A DNA stretch of 64,000 bases, from the NCBI GenBank assembly GCA_035949375.1, contig DASZIG010000120.1:1-64000 (forward strand). Reading direction: 5' to 3'. This DNA comes from Gp13-AA77 sp035949375. GTDB lineage: Bacteria > Acidobacteriota > Terriglobia > UBA7540. Below are positions 50,668 to 60,700 of this stretch, piece by piece. The number at the start of each line of letters is the position of its first letter. The first letter of the stretch is position 1. The notes beneath the pieces were generated by a model. That model was not told where the DNA came from, did no database searches, and saw nothing but the letters and a program-made list of their open reading frames with translations. A program made the translations under genes and the position numbers.

Positions 50668-50850
50668 TTGTGCCCTCTCCTTGGGACAGGCCGCACAGCC
50701 GTCGGTTTGAGTATAGCGTGCCGGAACGGAACCTAAGGCAGGATGCCTGCACCACAATTGCTCACGCTTGCTCACGCCGGTTGCTGTCCATTGGAAGGCG
50801 GCGCATCAGGACCGTGGAGATTTGTCGGAAGCCGGTGGAATGGTGACTCT

Positions 50851-51822
50851 TCAGGGCGCGGCGACTGCGCGAGCCGCTCTGACCGGCAATTCAGGCCCGA
50901 TTCGCGGGCTCGAGACGTCCTTCGAGCTGACGAGCGCCCAGGCGCTCTTCTCCCTCAGGAGCTGCGAGACCAGGGCGTAGTGCATGGCGTGGCCGGCCCG
51001 GTCTGCCACCACGTGACCGATGAGCGGATGTCCGAGCATCACCAGATCGCCGATGAGGTCCAGGATCTTGTGGCGGCAGAATTCATCCGGAAAGCGAAGC
51101 CCTTCCCGGTTCATCAGGCCATCCCGAGTGAGTACGATGGCGTTTTCAAGCGACCCCCCGCGGACCAGGCCGTTCCTGCGCAGCAGTTCCACCTCATCCG
51201 CGAACCCGAAGGTCCGCGCCGGGGCGATCTCGTCCCGGTAGCCCGCGGGGTTCACGGAAAATGTGCGCTCCTGACTTCCGATCAGCGGGTGTGGAAAGAG
51301 GATGCGGTAGTCGATCCTGAAGCCATGGCTCGGGTAGACGGCGATGCGCTTTGGGCCGTCCACGACCTCCACGGGTCTGAGGACGCGGGCGTAACGGCGC
51401 CAGGTCCGCTGCCGCCGCAATCCGGCTTGGGCGATCAGGCGCGCGAAGGGCAGCGCGCTGCCATCGAGAATCGGTACTTCGAGGTTGTCAATCTCGATCG
51501 TTACGTTGTCCACGCCTGCACCCGCCAGGGCCGAAAGCAGGTGTTCGATCGTCGAGATCAGCACGCCGCGCTTCATGAGGCTGGTGGCGTAACTCAGGCG
51601 TGCTACGTAACGGGCTTCCGCCTCAATTTCGAAGCCATCGAGGTCGGTGCGACGGAAGACGATCCCTTGACCGGCGCGCCCGGGCAACAGCCTCACCTTC
51701 ACCGGCACGCCGGTGTGAAGGCCAATTCCAGTTAAACTCGCCGGCGACGCTATCGTGTGTTCGTGGTCCACGTTCCTCCGTCCGAGGGCATCTTCCGCAG
51801 CTTGGAGGCCATTAGTGCGCAT
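50851..51822 (-). CDS. lpxC: UDP-3-O-acyl-N-acetylglucosamine deacetylase
   Basis: A 323-aa zinc enzyme for the committed step of lipid A synthesis. Zinc ligands and catalytic residues are in TIEHLLSALAG, CRHKILDLIGDL and ADRAGHAMHY. The N-terminal TIASPASLTGIGLHTG is family-typical. A GTG at 51771 is an alternative start 17 codons downstream. It lies apart from other lpx genes. Together with KdoO it shows an LPS-bearing outer membrane. Confidence 0.94.
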   Translation of the reverse strand: MRTNGLQAAEDALGRRNVDHEHTIASPASLTGIGLHTGVPVKVRLLPGRAGQGIVFRRTDLDGFEIEAEARYVARLSYATSLMKRGVLISTIEHLLSALAGAGVDNVTIEIDNLEVPILDGSALPFARLIAQAGLRRQRTWRRYARVLRPVEVVDGPKRIAVYPSHGFRIDYRILFPHPLIGSQERTFSVNPAGYRDEIAPARTFGFADEVELLRRNGLVRGGSLENAIVLTRDGLMNREGLRFPDEFCRHKILDLIGDLVMLGHPLIGHVVADRAGHAMHYALVSQLLREKSAWALVSSKDVSSPRIGPELPVRAARAVAAP

Positions 51823-52075
51823 TCCCTCGGCCTCTATATCTTCAACGCGTTAAGATACTTAGTCAATCCCGTTCACGCCACAGAGGTGTGGCATGGAAGA
51901 CACACTTTGCGTCCTGCGGCGTTCACCAAGGCCTGATCGGCAAACGCGCCGCCGTCCGCGACACAACCGACTAAACCCTGGTACCGTCTTGGGCTGCGTC
52001 GTGGCGCGCTTTCATCGTTCCCGACGGTGTGGCCGGCTGCTACAATGGTCTCGGCCCAGGTTCCCGGAGCGTCGA

Positions 52076-54742
52076 GTGCCCCACGAAAAACCCCGCGAAA
52101 AATTGATGCTGTTCGACGCCATGTCGCTGGTGTTTCGCGCCTTCTTCGCACCCATGCAGACCGCCCTGGTTTCGCCGGCCGGTCTGCCGACCAAAGCGAT
52201 CTACATCTTCGTGCGGACGCTGCGTAAGTTGCTGAAGGATCATCGGCCCGAACACGTGGCGGTGGCTTTCGACCTGACCGCACCCACTTTCCGCGACAAG
52301 CTATTCGAGACCTATAAAGCGAACCGGCCGGCTTTCCCGGAGGACCTGACCCTGCAGCTTCCGTACGTGAGGCGGTTCTGCGCCGCGCTCGGCCTTCCGA
52401 TTGTCGAACGCGAGGGCTTCGAGGCGGACGACATCATGGGCACGCTCGCCCGGGAAGGCGAGGCGCTCGGGTTTGACGTCTTCCTCGTGACAGGCGACGA
52501 GGATCTCTTCCAGCTTGTGAACGAGCGTGTCCGGGTCCTGAAGCCGTCGCGCGGGGCCGAGCAGCCGGAGGTGCTCTGCGACGCCGCCAAAGTGGAGGAA
52601 ATTCTGGGCGTGCGGCCGGCCCAGGTGGTGGACTGGCTGGCGCTTACCGGTGACACGAGCGATAACATCCCGGGCGCGCGTCCCCTTCCCGGCAAGGAGG
52701 CGCCGCTCGCTCCCGGCGCCAAGAAGCGCAGCTACATCGGCCCCAAGGGAGCGACGGAACTGATCCGGCGCTTCGGGATGCTCGACGCAGTGCTGGCCAA
52801 CTACGCGCAGATCGAGCGCCAGAGCTATCGCGAGGCGCTCCGCGACTTTCGCGCCGAGGCTCTGCTGAGCCGCGACCTTGCGACCATCCGAACCGACGTA
52901 GCGCTCGAGATCCACGCCGCCGACCTCCGAGCGCGTCCGACGGACGTCCCGGAACTGGTGGCTTTGTGCCGGGAGCTCGGATTCTCCAGCATGCTTCGCG
53001 AATTCCTCGACGAGGCGCCTGCGCCGCCTGCTTCCGCCGGCCCGGAATTCGAGGAACTGCGGGCTGTCGAGGCGGTAGCCGGCTGGGTGCAGGGTCTTGC
53101 GGCCCAGGCGCCCATTGCCATCGCGCTCGGCGTGGAAGGCGGCGAGGGCTTCTCAGGCCATTTGGCCGCTCTTGCGATCACCGATGGTCTGCGGCGCGCT
53201 TTGGTCCCACTGGACGCCGCACCGGGGTTGCTCGGTGCGCTGGGGCCGGCGCTTGAAGGTCCGGGGAGGCCGCGCGCAGTCCACAACTCGAAGCTTCTGC
53301 GGCTGCTGCTCGCGAAGTCCGGCATCTCCCTGGGCGCGGTCGAGCACGACACGCTGCTTTACGCCTATCTTCTCGAGCCTCTGGCGGGCAGCGACGCCCT
53401 TTCCGATGTGGCGCTCCGGCGCTTCGGACGGAAGCTGTCGGGTTCGCTCGCCGAGGCGGCTGAGGCCACACGCGAGTTGGCAGGACTTTTGCTGCCGGAG
53501 ATGGTTCAGGAAGGGCTTAAGCCGCTGTACGACCAGATCGAATTGCCCCTTTCGGCGGCGCTGGCGGAGGTGGAGGCGACGGGCGTCCGGATCGACCCTC
53601 TGATTCTCGCTCAGATGTCCCACGAATTCGATCGCAAGCTGACGGAGCTGACGGGCGAGATCTACGATCTGGCCGGCGGCGCCTTCGAGATCGATTCCCC
53701 GCGGCAACTCGGCGAGGTGTTGTTCGAAAAGCTCAAGCTGCCGGGCGGGAAGAAGCTGAAGAAGAGCGGGCAGTATTCCACCGAGGCTTCAGTGCTCGAG
53801 GCGCTGGCGTCGCGCCACGAACTGCCCCGCAAGATCCTCGACTACCGGACGCGGGCCAAGCTCAAATCGACTTACATCGACGCCCTGCCGCGCTACATCG
53901 ATGCGGGCACGGGCCGCTTGCATTCGAGCTTCAATCAGGCCGGATCGCGCACCGGGAGGCTGTCGTCCTCCAATCCCAATCTCCAGAACATTCCGATCGG
54001 CGACGAGTTCTCGATGCTGATCCGCTCAGCTTTCGTGGCCGACGAGGGTTCCAGGCTGATTTCAGCCGACTACTCGCAGATCGAGCTCCGCGTGCTGGCC
54101 CACCTGTCCTCGGATCCGGTGCTGATCGAGGCGTTCTCGCGCGACGAGGACATCCACGCGCGCACGGCCCGGGAGATCTTCGGCGTAGTGCCGGCCTTGC
54201 AGTCCCATGACCACCGGCGCATGGCCAAGGCGATCAACTATGGCGTGATTTACGGCCTGAGCGCCTTCGGGTTGGCGGAGCGCACCGGATCCAGCCGCAC
54301 CGAGGCTCAGCAGTACATCGATGCCTACTTCCGGCGGTATCCCAAAGTCAAAGACTATGTCGAAGGATCGGTCGAAGAGGCCCGTCGAACGGGCCGGGTG
54401 CGAACGCTCTTCGGGCGCTTGCGGCCGATGCCGGACATCAACAGCCGCGACGTTCCGGCGCGCAACCGCGCGGAGAGGGAGGCCATGAACACTCCCCTGC
54501 AAGGCACCGCGGCTGACTTGCTGAAACTCGCCATGGTGAAAGCGCAGGCTCGATTGGAGCGCGAGGCCCTGCGCACTCGCATGATCCTGACCGTACACGA
54601 CGAGTTGGTTTTCGAGGCGCCGGAAGGCGAGTTGGACGCGGCCAAAGCGCTGGTGAAAGAGGAAATGGAAGGAGTGTGGCCGGTGAAGGTGCCTCTACGC
54701 GTGGACTTAGGCATCGGCAGGAATTGGCGCGAGGCGAAATAG
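52076..54742 (+). CDS. polA: DNA polymerase I (no functional proofreading site)
   Basis: An 888-aa DNA polymerase I. Residues 1-290 form the 5'-3' flap endonuclease (GFEADDIMGTLA, LVTGDEDLFQLV, GDTSDNIPG). The middle 3'-5' exonuclease-like domain lacks the DxE motif (IALGVEGGEGFS instead of DTETT), so proofreading is likely absent. The C-terminal polymerase has motif A DYSQIELRVLAHLS, motif B RMAKAINYGVIYG and motif C VHDELVFE. The GTG at 52076 with GGAG upstream best fits the family; the frame is open to 51893. Confidence 0.9.
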   Translation: MPHEKPREKLMLFDAMSLVFRAFFAPMQTALVSPAGLPTKAIYIFVRTLRKLLKDHRPEHVAVAFDLTAPTFRDKLFETYKANRPAFPEDLTLQLPYVRRFCAALGLPIVEREGFEADDIMGTLAREGEALGFDVFLVTGDEDLFQLVNERVRVLKPSRGAEQPEVLCDAAKVEEILGVRPAQVVDWLALTGDTSDNIPGARPLPGKEAPLAPGAKKRSYIGPKGATELIRRFGMLDAVLANYAQIERQSYREALRDFRAEALLSRDLATIRTDVALEIHAADLRARPTDVPELVALCRELGFSSMLREFLDEAPAPPASAGPEFEELRAVEAVAGWVQGLAAQAPIAIALGVEGGEGFSGHLAALAITDGLRRALVPLDAAPGLLGALGPALEGPGRPRAVHNSKLLRLLLAKSGISLGAVEHDTLLYAYLLEPLAGSDALSDVALRRFGRKLSGSLAEAAEATRELAGLLLPEMVQEGLKPLYDQIELPLSAALAEVEATGVRIDPLILAQMSHEFDRKLTELTGEIYDLAGGAFEIDSPRQLGEVLFEKLKLPGGKKLKKSGQYSTEASVLEALASRHELPRKILDYRTRAKLKSTYIDALPRYIDAGTGRLHSSFNQAGSRTGRLSSSNPNLQNIPIGDEFSMLIRSAFVADEGSRLISADYSQIELRVLAHLSSDPVLIEAFSRDEDIHARTAREIFGVVPALQSHDHRRMAKAINYGVIYGLSAFGLAERTGSSRTEAQQYIDAYFRRYPKVKDYVEGSVEEARRTGRVRTLFGRLRPMPDINSRDVPARNRAEREAMNTPLQGTAADLLKLAMVKAQARLEREALRTRMILTVHDELVFEAPEGELDAAKALVKEEMEGVWPVKVPLRVDLGIGRNWREAK

Positions 54743-54850
54743 TCACCAGGAAGCATGGTCCCGCGGACCGGTGTCGGCGCTAAAATGGAGTTGCCGGTTG
54801 CGCAGGGGTGGCACACGCCGGTGAAGGCTATCCCAGAATCTGGAGCGGAG

Positions 54851-55618
54851 ATGAGAAGACTCTTTCCCACGCTGATGATAGTCCTGGCTTCAGGGTTGAT
54901 GTTCACCTCGTGCCACAAGAACCCGCCCATGGGGGCGTTACCGCAGACCCCCGAAACCGCGCCGCCCGCGCCGCCCGGTCCGCCCGTTTGCAAACTCACA
55001 GCGGAGCCCGCAGCCATCGACCAGGGCGCTTCCGTCACGCTGAGCTGGACTTCACAGAACGCCACCGACGTGAACGTCGACCCGAGCCTGGGCAAGCAAC
55101 TGACCGAGGGTTCGGCGACCGCCTCGCCTACCGAATCCACCACCTATGTGCTGACGGCGACCGGACCCGGCGGTACCGCCACCTGCACCGCCCGCGTGAC
55201 CGTGAAGCCCGGGGCGGAGGCTGCCGGCACACCGTCCGTGACCGAGGAGAATATCGAAGGCGCGGCCGGGGCCGGGGCCTGGACAGGCCAGATCCAGGAC
55301 ATTTACTTCGACTATGACTCTGCCGACCTGCGCGCTGACGCGGAACAGATCCTGGGCGCGGACGCGGCTCTCTTCAAGGCACATTCCGGAGCCTCGTTTG
55401 CGATCGAGGGCAACTGCGACCAGCGCGGCAGCGAAGAGTACAACCTCGGACTCGGGCAGCGCCGCGCCAACGCCGCCCGGGATTACCTGGCAAATCTCGG
55501 CGTCACCCCGGGCCGCATGTCGACGGTCTCGTACGGCAGGGACCAGTTGGTGTGCAATGACAATACGGACGACTGCTGGAAGCGGAACCGGCGAGACCAT
55601 TTCCGGCTGAAGCAATGA
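54851..55618 (+). CDS. Pal-like OmpA-domain lipoprotein
   Basis: A 255-aa lipoprotein. The signal peptide ends LMFTSC, with the lipidated cysteine near residue 20. A Pro-rich linker follows, then an Ig-like domain (KLTAEPAAIDQGASVTLSW) and a C-terminal OmpA peptidoglycan-binding domain (IYFDYDSADLRADAEQ, IEGNCDQRGSEEYNLGLGQR). Pal joins outer membrane and peptidoglycan. The extra Ig-like domain is unusual. The start at 54851 is the ATG before the signal peptide; tolB and tolQ are not nearby. Confidence 0.88.
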   Translation: MRRLFPTLMIVLASGLMFTSCHKNPPMGALPQTPETAPPAPPGPPVCKLTAEPAAIDQGASVTLSWTSQNATDVNVDPSLGKQLTEGSATASPTESTTYVLTATGPGGTATCTARVTVKPGAEAAGTPSVTEENIEGAAGAGAWTGQIQDIYFDYDSADLRADAEQILGADAALFKAHSGASFAIEGNCDQRGSEEYNLGLGQRRANAARDYLANLGVTPGRMSTVSYGRDQLVCNDNTDDCWKRNRRDHFRLKQ

Positions 55619-55633
55619 GCGCAGGAGCCCGCT

Positions 55634-56272
55634 CTACTTGGGGAGGAGCCCGTTCAGGTTCGTCAGGACGTCGCGCTCTTCGGGCGAGAAGTGCTGCTGG
55701 GTATCGGGGCTTGCCAGGAACTTATCACGGTCGGCAGGCGCCATGTCCCGCATTTGCATGAAGGCGTTCATCACGGCCGTCCGGCGGTCTGCCGGAAGCT
55801 GCCGGTACCGCGGGAAGATCTGCCGGAGTTGATCGCGCTGCTCAACCGGCAGGCTCTGCACGATGTTTTCCCGCTGCCGCATCATGTCCCGCTGCTCGGG
55901 CGTGGCTTGGTTCCATCGATTCAAGTTTTCGCGAACCCGCTGCTGCTGGTCCGGAGGCAATTGCTGGAAGCGCGCGTTGTTTTTGAGAACCTTCTCCTGC
56001 TCTTCGGGGGACAACTCGCGCAGTTGCATAAAGAACCCCGGCTGATGTGCATTCGCGTTCATTGCCGGGTTCTGCGCCGGGCGCTGGCCCTGCTGCCGCT
56101 GCGCAGATGTGGCCTTTCCCGTCGGGCCCGTCGCGCGCTGCTGCACCTCCGGCTGACGCCCCTCGGCAGCGCGGCCCTGGAAGGCGTACGCCTGGCACGC
56201 TAGGAGCAGCAACCCCACCAGCGGGACTGCAACCCGTGGCACTCGCCGTATTGTGAGTCCGTTAGTCTGCAA
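55634..56272 (-). CDS. DUF3106 exported protein
   Basis: A 212-aa protein with a signal peptide (VAVPLVGLLLLACQAYAF). It then has a Gln/Pro-rich region and repeated helical LSPEEQEKVLKNNARFQQLP-like units typical of DUF3106, whose repeats count about 20 residues. It overlaps the anti-sigma gene by 11 bp and is the third member of a sigma/anti-sigma operon. Periplasmic; could be a stress sensor or structural protein. Confidence 0.82.
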   Translation of the reverse strand: MQTNGLTIRRVPRVAVPLVGLLLLACQAYAFQGRAAEGRQPEVQQRATGPTGKATSAQRQQGQRPAQNPAMNANAHQPGFFMQLRELSPEEQEKVLKNNARFQQLPPDQQQRVRENLNRWNQATPEQRDMMRQRENIVQSLPVEQRDQLRQIFPRYRQLPADRRTAVMNAFMQMRDMAPADRDKFLASPDTQQHFSPEERDVLTNLNGLLPK

Positions 56273-56816
56273 CTTTCTTATTCCTCTGCGGCAGCTCTGA
56301 AATCACGTCAAACCCCGCCAGCATGTCGTAGTCTTCGAGCACGGAAAGGTCCTGATACATTTTCAGCTCTTGCGCCGCGGATTGCGGCGCCGCGGGCGCC
56401 GTGCTCACAGCGCGTGCCGCCGGAACCGCGACCGTGGACGCGGCGGGTACCACCACCGGATGTATCGGAACCCGCGACGGACGCCGGAACGTGACCACCC
56501 CCGCCACGACCAGCAGCGATGCCAGAACCGGCAGCGCCAGCCAGCGGTTCAAATCCAGACCGAAGAACCCGCGGGCGGCCCGGGCCGGCTGCCGCGAGGC
56601 CACGGCCGTGCGCACACGGGCGTCAAACCAGGGCGAAGGCTCCGCCTCCGGGCTCCACCGGTCCAGCACGTCGTCCACCTTGCGATAGCCATCAAAAACC
56701 GTCCGGCAATTGGCGCAACTCTCAACGTGCGCCCTCATCTCCGAAGCCTCGCGTCCATCCAGCATTCCCTGCGCCAGGAGGAAAATCTGTTCGCGTTCCA
56801 GGCAGTGCTTTCTCAT
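56262..56816 (-). CDS. Zinc-finger anti-sigma factor
   Basis: A 184-aa protein with an N-terminal anti-sigma zinc finger (H29, C33 and C36 in MRAHVESCANCRT). One membrane segment (LALPVLASLLVVAGVVTF) lies near residues 93-110, followed by a periplasmic tail. It would hold the ECF sigma factor encoded just upstream at the membrane. The genes overlap by 4 bp (ATGA). Confidence 0.85.
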   Translation of the reverse strand: MRKHCLEREQIFLLAQGMLDGREASEMRAHVESCANCRTVFDGYRKVDDVLDRWSPEAEPSPWFDARVRTAVASRQPARAARGFFGLDLNRWLALPVLASLLVVAGVVTFRRPSRVPIHPVVVPAASTVAVPAARAVSTAPAAPQSAAQELKMYQDLSVLEDYDMLAGFDVISELPQRNKKVAD

Positions 56817-57412
56817 ATCAAACCTCCCTGCAGCAAAGGCTCCAAGCGAACGCGAAGACTCTCGTACGCCCGGAACAAGAGGGATTTCACAGCGCTCTCC
56901 GAAACCTTCAAAACCTGTGCGATCTGGCGGTAGTCCACGTCCTGATACTTGTGCAGGATTACCGCCGCCCGCTGCCTCTCCGGCAGGGCCTCGATGGCCT
57001 CGCGGATCACCCGCTGCCGGTCCGCTTCCGTCATGCGCTCCTCCGCGGTCGGACGCCCGTCGGCCGCGCGCTCGAGCGGCGACGCAAACTGGCTGTCAGG
57101 CTCCACCGCTCCCTCCAGCACCAAGGGATCGCCCCGCCGGTCGCGAATGCTGTTCAAGGCCAGATTGGTCGCGATCCGGTAAAGCCAGGTGGTGAAGCGC
57201 GCTTCGGGCTGGTAACGCTCACGGGCCTGATAGACGCGCAGAAAGACCTCCTGCGCGAGGTCTTCCGCCAACGCCTGGTCCCGGACCATGCGGACAAAAT
57301 AGCTGAGCAGCGGCCCGCGGTGGCGGTTCAGCAGGACCCCGAAGGAGTCCGTGTCGCCACGGCTGACTCGCAGCATCAGCTCCAGGTCAGAATCAATCGC
57401 CATGCTCGTCAC
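56813..57412 (-). CDS. ECF-type RNA polymerase sigma factor (RpoE-like)
   Basis: A 199-aa sigma factor. Region 2 has LLSYFVRMVRDQALAEDLAQ and TTWLYRIATNLALNSIRD; region 4 has LPERQRAAVILHKYQDVDY and VLKVSESAVKSLLFRAYESL. It heads an operon with its zinc-finger anti-sigma and a DUF3106 protein, the usual envelope-stress type of arrangement. No ECF promoter was identified upstream. Confidence 0.92.
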   Translation of the reverse strand: MTSMAIDSDLELMLRVSRGDTDSFGVLLNRHRGPLLSYFVRMVRDQALAEDLAQEVFLRVYQARERYQPEARFTTWLYRIATNLALNSIRDRRGDPLVLEGAVEPDSQFASPLERAADGRPTAEERMTEADRQRVIREAIEALPERQRAAVILHKYQDVDYRQIAQVLKVSESAVKSLLFRAYESLRVRLEPLLQGGLI

Positions 57413-57711
57413 ACTCTATATAACACATCCCGAACCGAATAGTTGCGGTCGAGCGCAGCGTCCGCATTGCCGCCGCAGCTTAAAGGTTGGATGGTCTTAT
57501 GGGGACTTTGGGCGGCTTTGAACCGCCTAGGGAGAGCGGGCCGTCCGGTGGCTTCCGGCCCGAGGGAGAATAATCTGTAAGCATCTGATTATATTAGGCT
57601 TGAGAGCCTAACACCTGGGGCAGCCTCTTGCCCGGCCGGTCCGCGTGGGCAAACGAGGCCGAAGACCTCACCACCGGGGTCACAAAGCCCTACTGAACGC
57701 CCGCCCAACCT
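57413..57711. other. Intergenic region upstream of the sigma operon
   Basis: About 300 bp between the sigma gene and the 3' end of the TonB receptor gene. A moderately AT-rich stretch at 57570-57605 holds a short palindromic segment (gttaggctctcaagcc on the complement). It probably contains the sigma operon promoter, not identified. No gene seen. Confidence 0.35.
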
Positions 57712-60700
57712 CTACCACGATAACCTCAGACCCAGTTGCAGCTCGCGAGGCTCGCCCGGCCCGCCGGACGCGAGGCCGGCCTGCGGCTGCAAGGTGTTGA
57801 ATATCTGACCGAAACTCTGCGAGGCCAGATCGCGCTGCGGGATGTCGAAATTGGCGCGGTTCAGGATGTTGAACACTTCCGCCCGGAATTGCAGGTTCTT
57901 CGACTCGGCGAGGCGGAAGTCGCGGAGCAGCGAGAAGTCCCAGCTTCCAAGGCCGGGTCCGCGGAGGATATTGCGTCCGGCGTTCCCGAACGTAAAATTG
58001 GCGGGCGTGCTGAAGGCAGCGGTATTAAGCCAGTTCTGGGGCGTCTGCCTGGCAGGGTAAAAGCCGGCACCCGTGAGGTTTGGACGGTCGGTATCATTGT
58101 TGGTGCCCGTAATCTCCACTTCGTCGGCGCCGCTGATTCCTCCGCTGACGAAGGGCGTGAAGGGCGGACCGGACTCGGCGGTGATGACCCCGCCGAGCTG
58201 CCAACCCTCAATCATGTAATTCAAGCTGTGGTTATCCAGCTTCGAGACCGTGGAGCCAAAAGGCATCGACCACATATAAGCGACCGTCAGCCGTTGGGGG
58301 AAATCGAAGTCGGAGACGGCCCTCTCGGCGGCCACGTTGTAAGAGTTCTGCGGAAAGTTGGCGTTCCGCGAGTCGCTGAAGGGCCCCGACGTATCGTCAA
58401 TGGACTTCGAATACGTGTAGGAAGCGAGCAGCGAGAGACCTCGCGAGAAGCGCCGCTCGACCTTGAATTGCAATGCGTTATAGATGGAACTGCCCGCCGA
58501 CTGGGTGTAGGAGAAGCCCGAAAGATCGGGATACGGCCGCGGGCAGGAGCCTGTACTGCAGGCCGCCAGGATCGCCTGCTGCTGGGCAGCGGATTCGTTG
58601 GGGAAACTGCTCAGGTTCATGGGCTGGTTCGGGTCGGTCTCGGAGACCAGATGGGTGCCGCGCGTGCCGATGTAGCCGAGATCGAACACCCAGGAATTCC
58701 CGAGCTGCCGTTGCGCATCGAGGCTCCATTCCTGAATGAAAGCGTTCTGGAAGTTCAGCTGGAAGGGGCTTAGCGTGGGATATTCCGTGCCGACGAGACC
58801 CGAGAGCGCCTGCTGGATGACCTGGCCCGACCCGGGCAGGAGTTGGCCGGTCAGCAGCTCCTGTTCGGCGGTGCCAATGTTGCCCGTCTTGATCTGCACG
58901 AACGGAGGATTGTTGGCCTTCTGGAAGTAGACGTCGCCGAAGGTCTGGTCGTAGAAGACCCCATAGCCGCCGCGCAGCACGGTCTTCGAGTTCGCGAAGG
59001 GCTGCCATGCGAAGCCGATGCGCGGCGCAAAGTTGTCGCGGTCCGGGTACTGCAGAGAACGGTTCTCAGTCGTACTGCCCAGGTTCAGTGTCCCCACTTG
59101 GGAATACGCCTGGGTGGCGGGATTGAAACTCTGGAGCGAGGCTGCGCTTGTGCCTGCCACCAGCAAGTCGCCGTTCGAGAAGTCGAAGTTCGAAAACTGG
59201 TTGCTCTGGTCGGTCACCAGGGCCTTGTATTCGTAGCGCAGGCCAAGATTGAGGGTCAGGTTGTGACTTACACGCCAGTCGTCCTGGCCGAAGAAATCGT
59301 ACTCACCGAAGGATCCCGAGATGTATTCCTGGAAGCCGTTGATCCAGAACTCAGGAAGCCCAAGGAGAGCGTCGGCCACGCTGTTGCCGAGGTTCAGCGT
59401 GCAGGACGGCGGCAGGCAGTTGTATTCTTGTGCGAGCCCCTGCTGGGCCTGGGCAGGCAACTGCCCCAAACCGCCCGTAATCAGCCCCGTGAAATCGTAT
59501 TCGCCACGGATAATGTTGTCCACGGTGAAGTTGCCGCGGTGGACGGAGCGGAGGTCGGCTCCGTAACTGACGGTGTGCGGCCCGATGACCTGGGTAAGCG
59601 TGTCTCCTACCTGAAAGGTGTTGACGGCGCCATTTTCGGGCACCCCTTCGTCTGCGCCCAGGCTGTCGTAACCCGAAAAATTGAGATTCGGAACCCCGGT
59701 CGCGTTCGGGCCAAAGTTGTTCAGCCCCTCGATGCCCAAGTTTTGCGCGAGCGGGTTGCCGGCATCCTGATTATTCTCCCGGAGCTGCCAGCGGTTGTAG
59801 CCGACCTTGAAGTCATTCACGAGCCTGGGGCTGAAAATATGGGTCCAGTCGACTCCCGCCATCTGGTAAGAGTTATGCGCGATGGTGCCGTAGCCCGGAA
59901 GTGTGGTGGTGCTTTCCGGCACGGTCCCGGTAGGCAGGAACTCGCGGTCGAAATTCAGGTTGTAACGAACAAACATCGAGTCTTTTTCGTTGAACCGGTG
60001 GTCCACGCGGGCGGTGGTGGTGTCGTAACTCACCTCCCGATCCACGAGGCCCGTGTAGTTGGCCGCACCGCAGGACGCGTTCGCGATGTTAGGAGACGGG
60101 TATTGATTCACCAGCGCCTGGCCCACCGGGTCCGCTGCCGGCAGCACCTGGTTGATGTTGGTGAAGGGCTGCACCTGCCCCTGGAAGAGGGCCAGCGGAT
60201 TCAACAGCGCGGTTTGCGTGGAACAGTTCGGGTTGAGCAGATCGCTGAAGTCTCCGCCACGCTCCGCCACAGTCGGGACCAGGAAATTGTCGTAGAAGTC
60301 GCGATGCTCCCGCGTGCCTTCGTAGGCCAGGAAAAAGAAGGTGTGATCGTGCCCGTTGTAGGCGCCCGGAACGATCACCGGCCCGCCAATCGTCCCCCCA
60401 AACTGATTGCGATGAAAGGGGGCCACGGCGGGATCAAAGAAATTCCGCGCGTCGAAGTCCGTGTTGCGCAGGTAATCGTAAGCGGTGCCGTGAAACTCGT
60501 TGCTTCCTGACTTGGTGACGATGTTAACCTCGGCCCCGGCGTGCGCGCCGAACTTGGCCTCATAAACTCCGGTTTCCATCCGGAATTCCTGGACCGAATC
60601 AATGGGGGGAGCTACGGTGAACTGCCCGACCCCTACGGAAGTGTCGTCAAGACCGTCGAGCCAGTAGGAGTTCATCGAGTCGCGCATGCCGTTCACGTTG

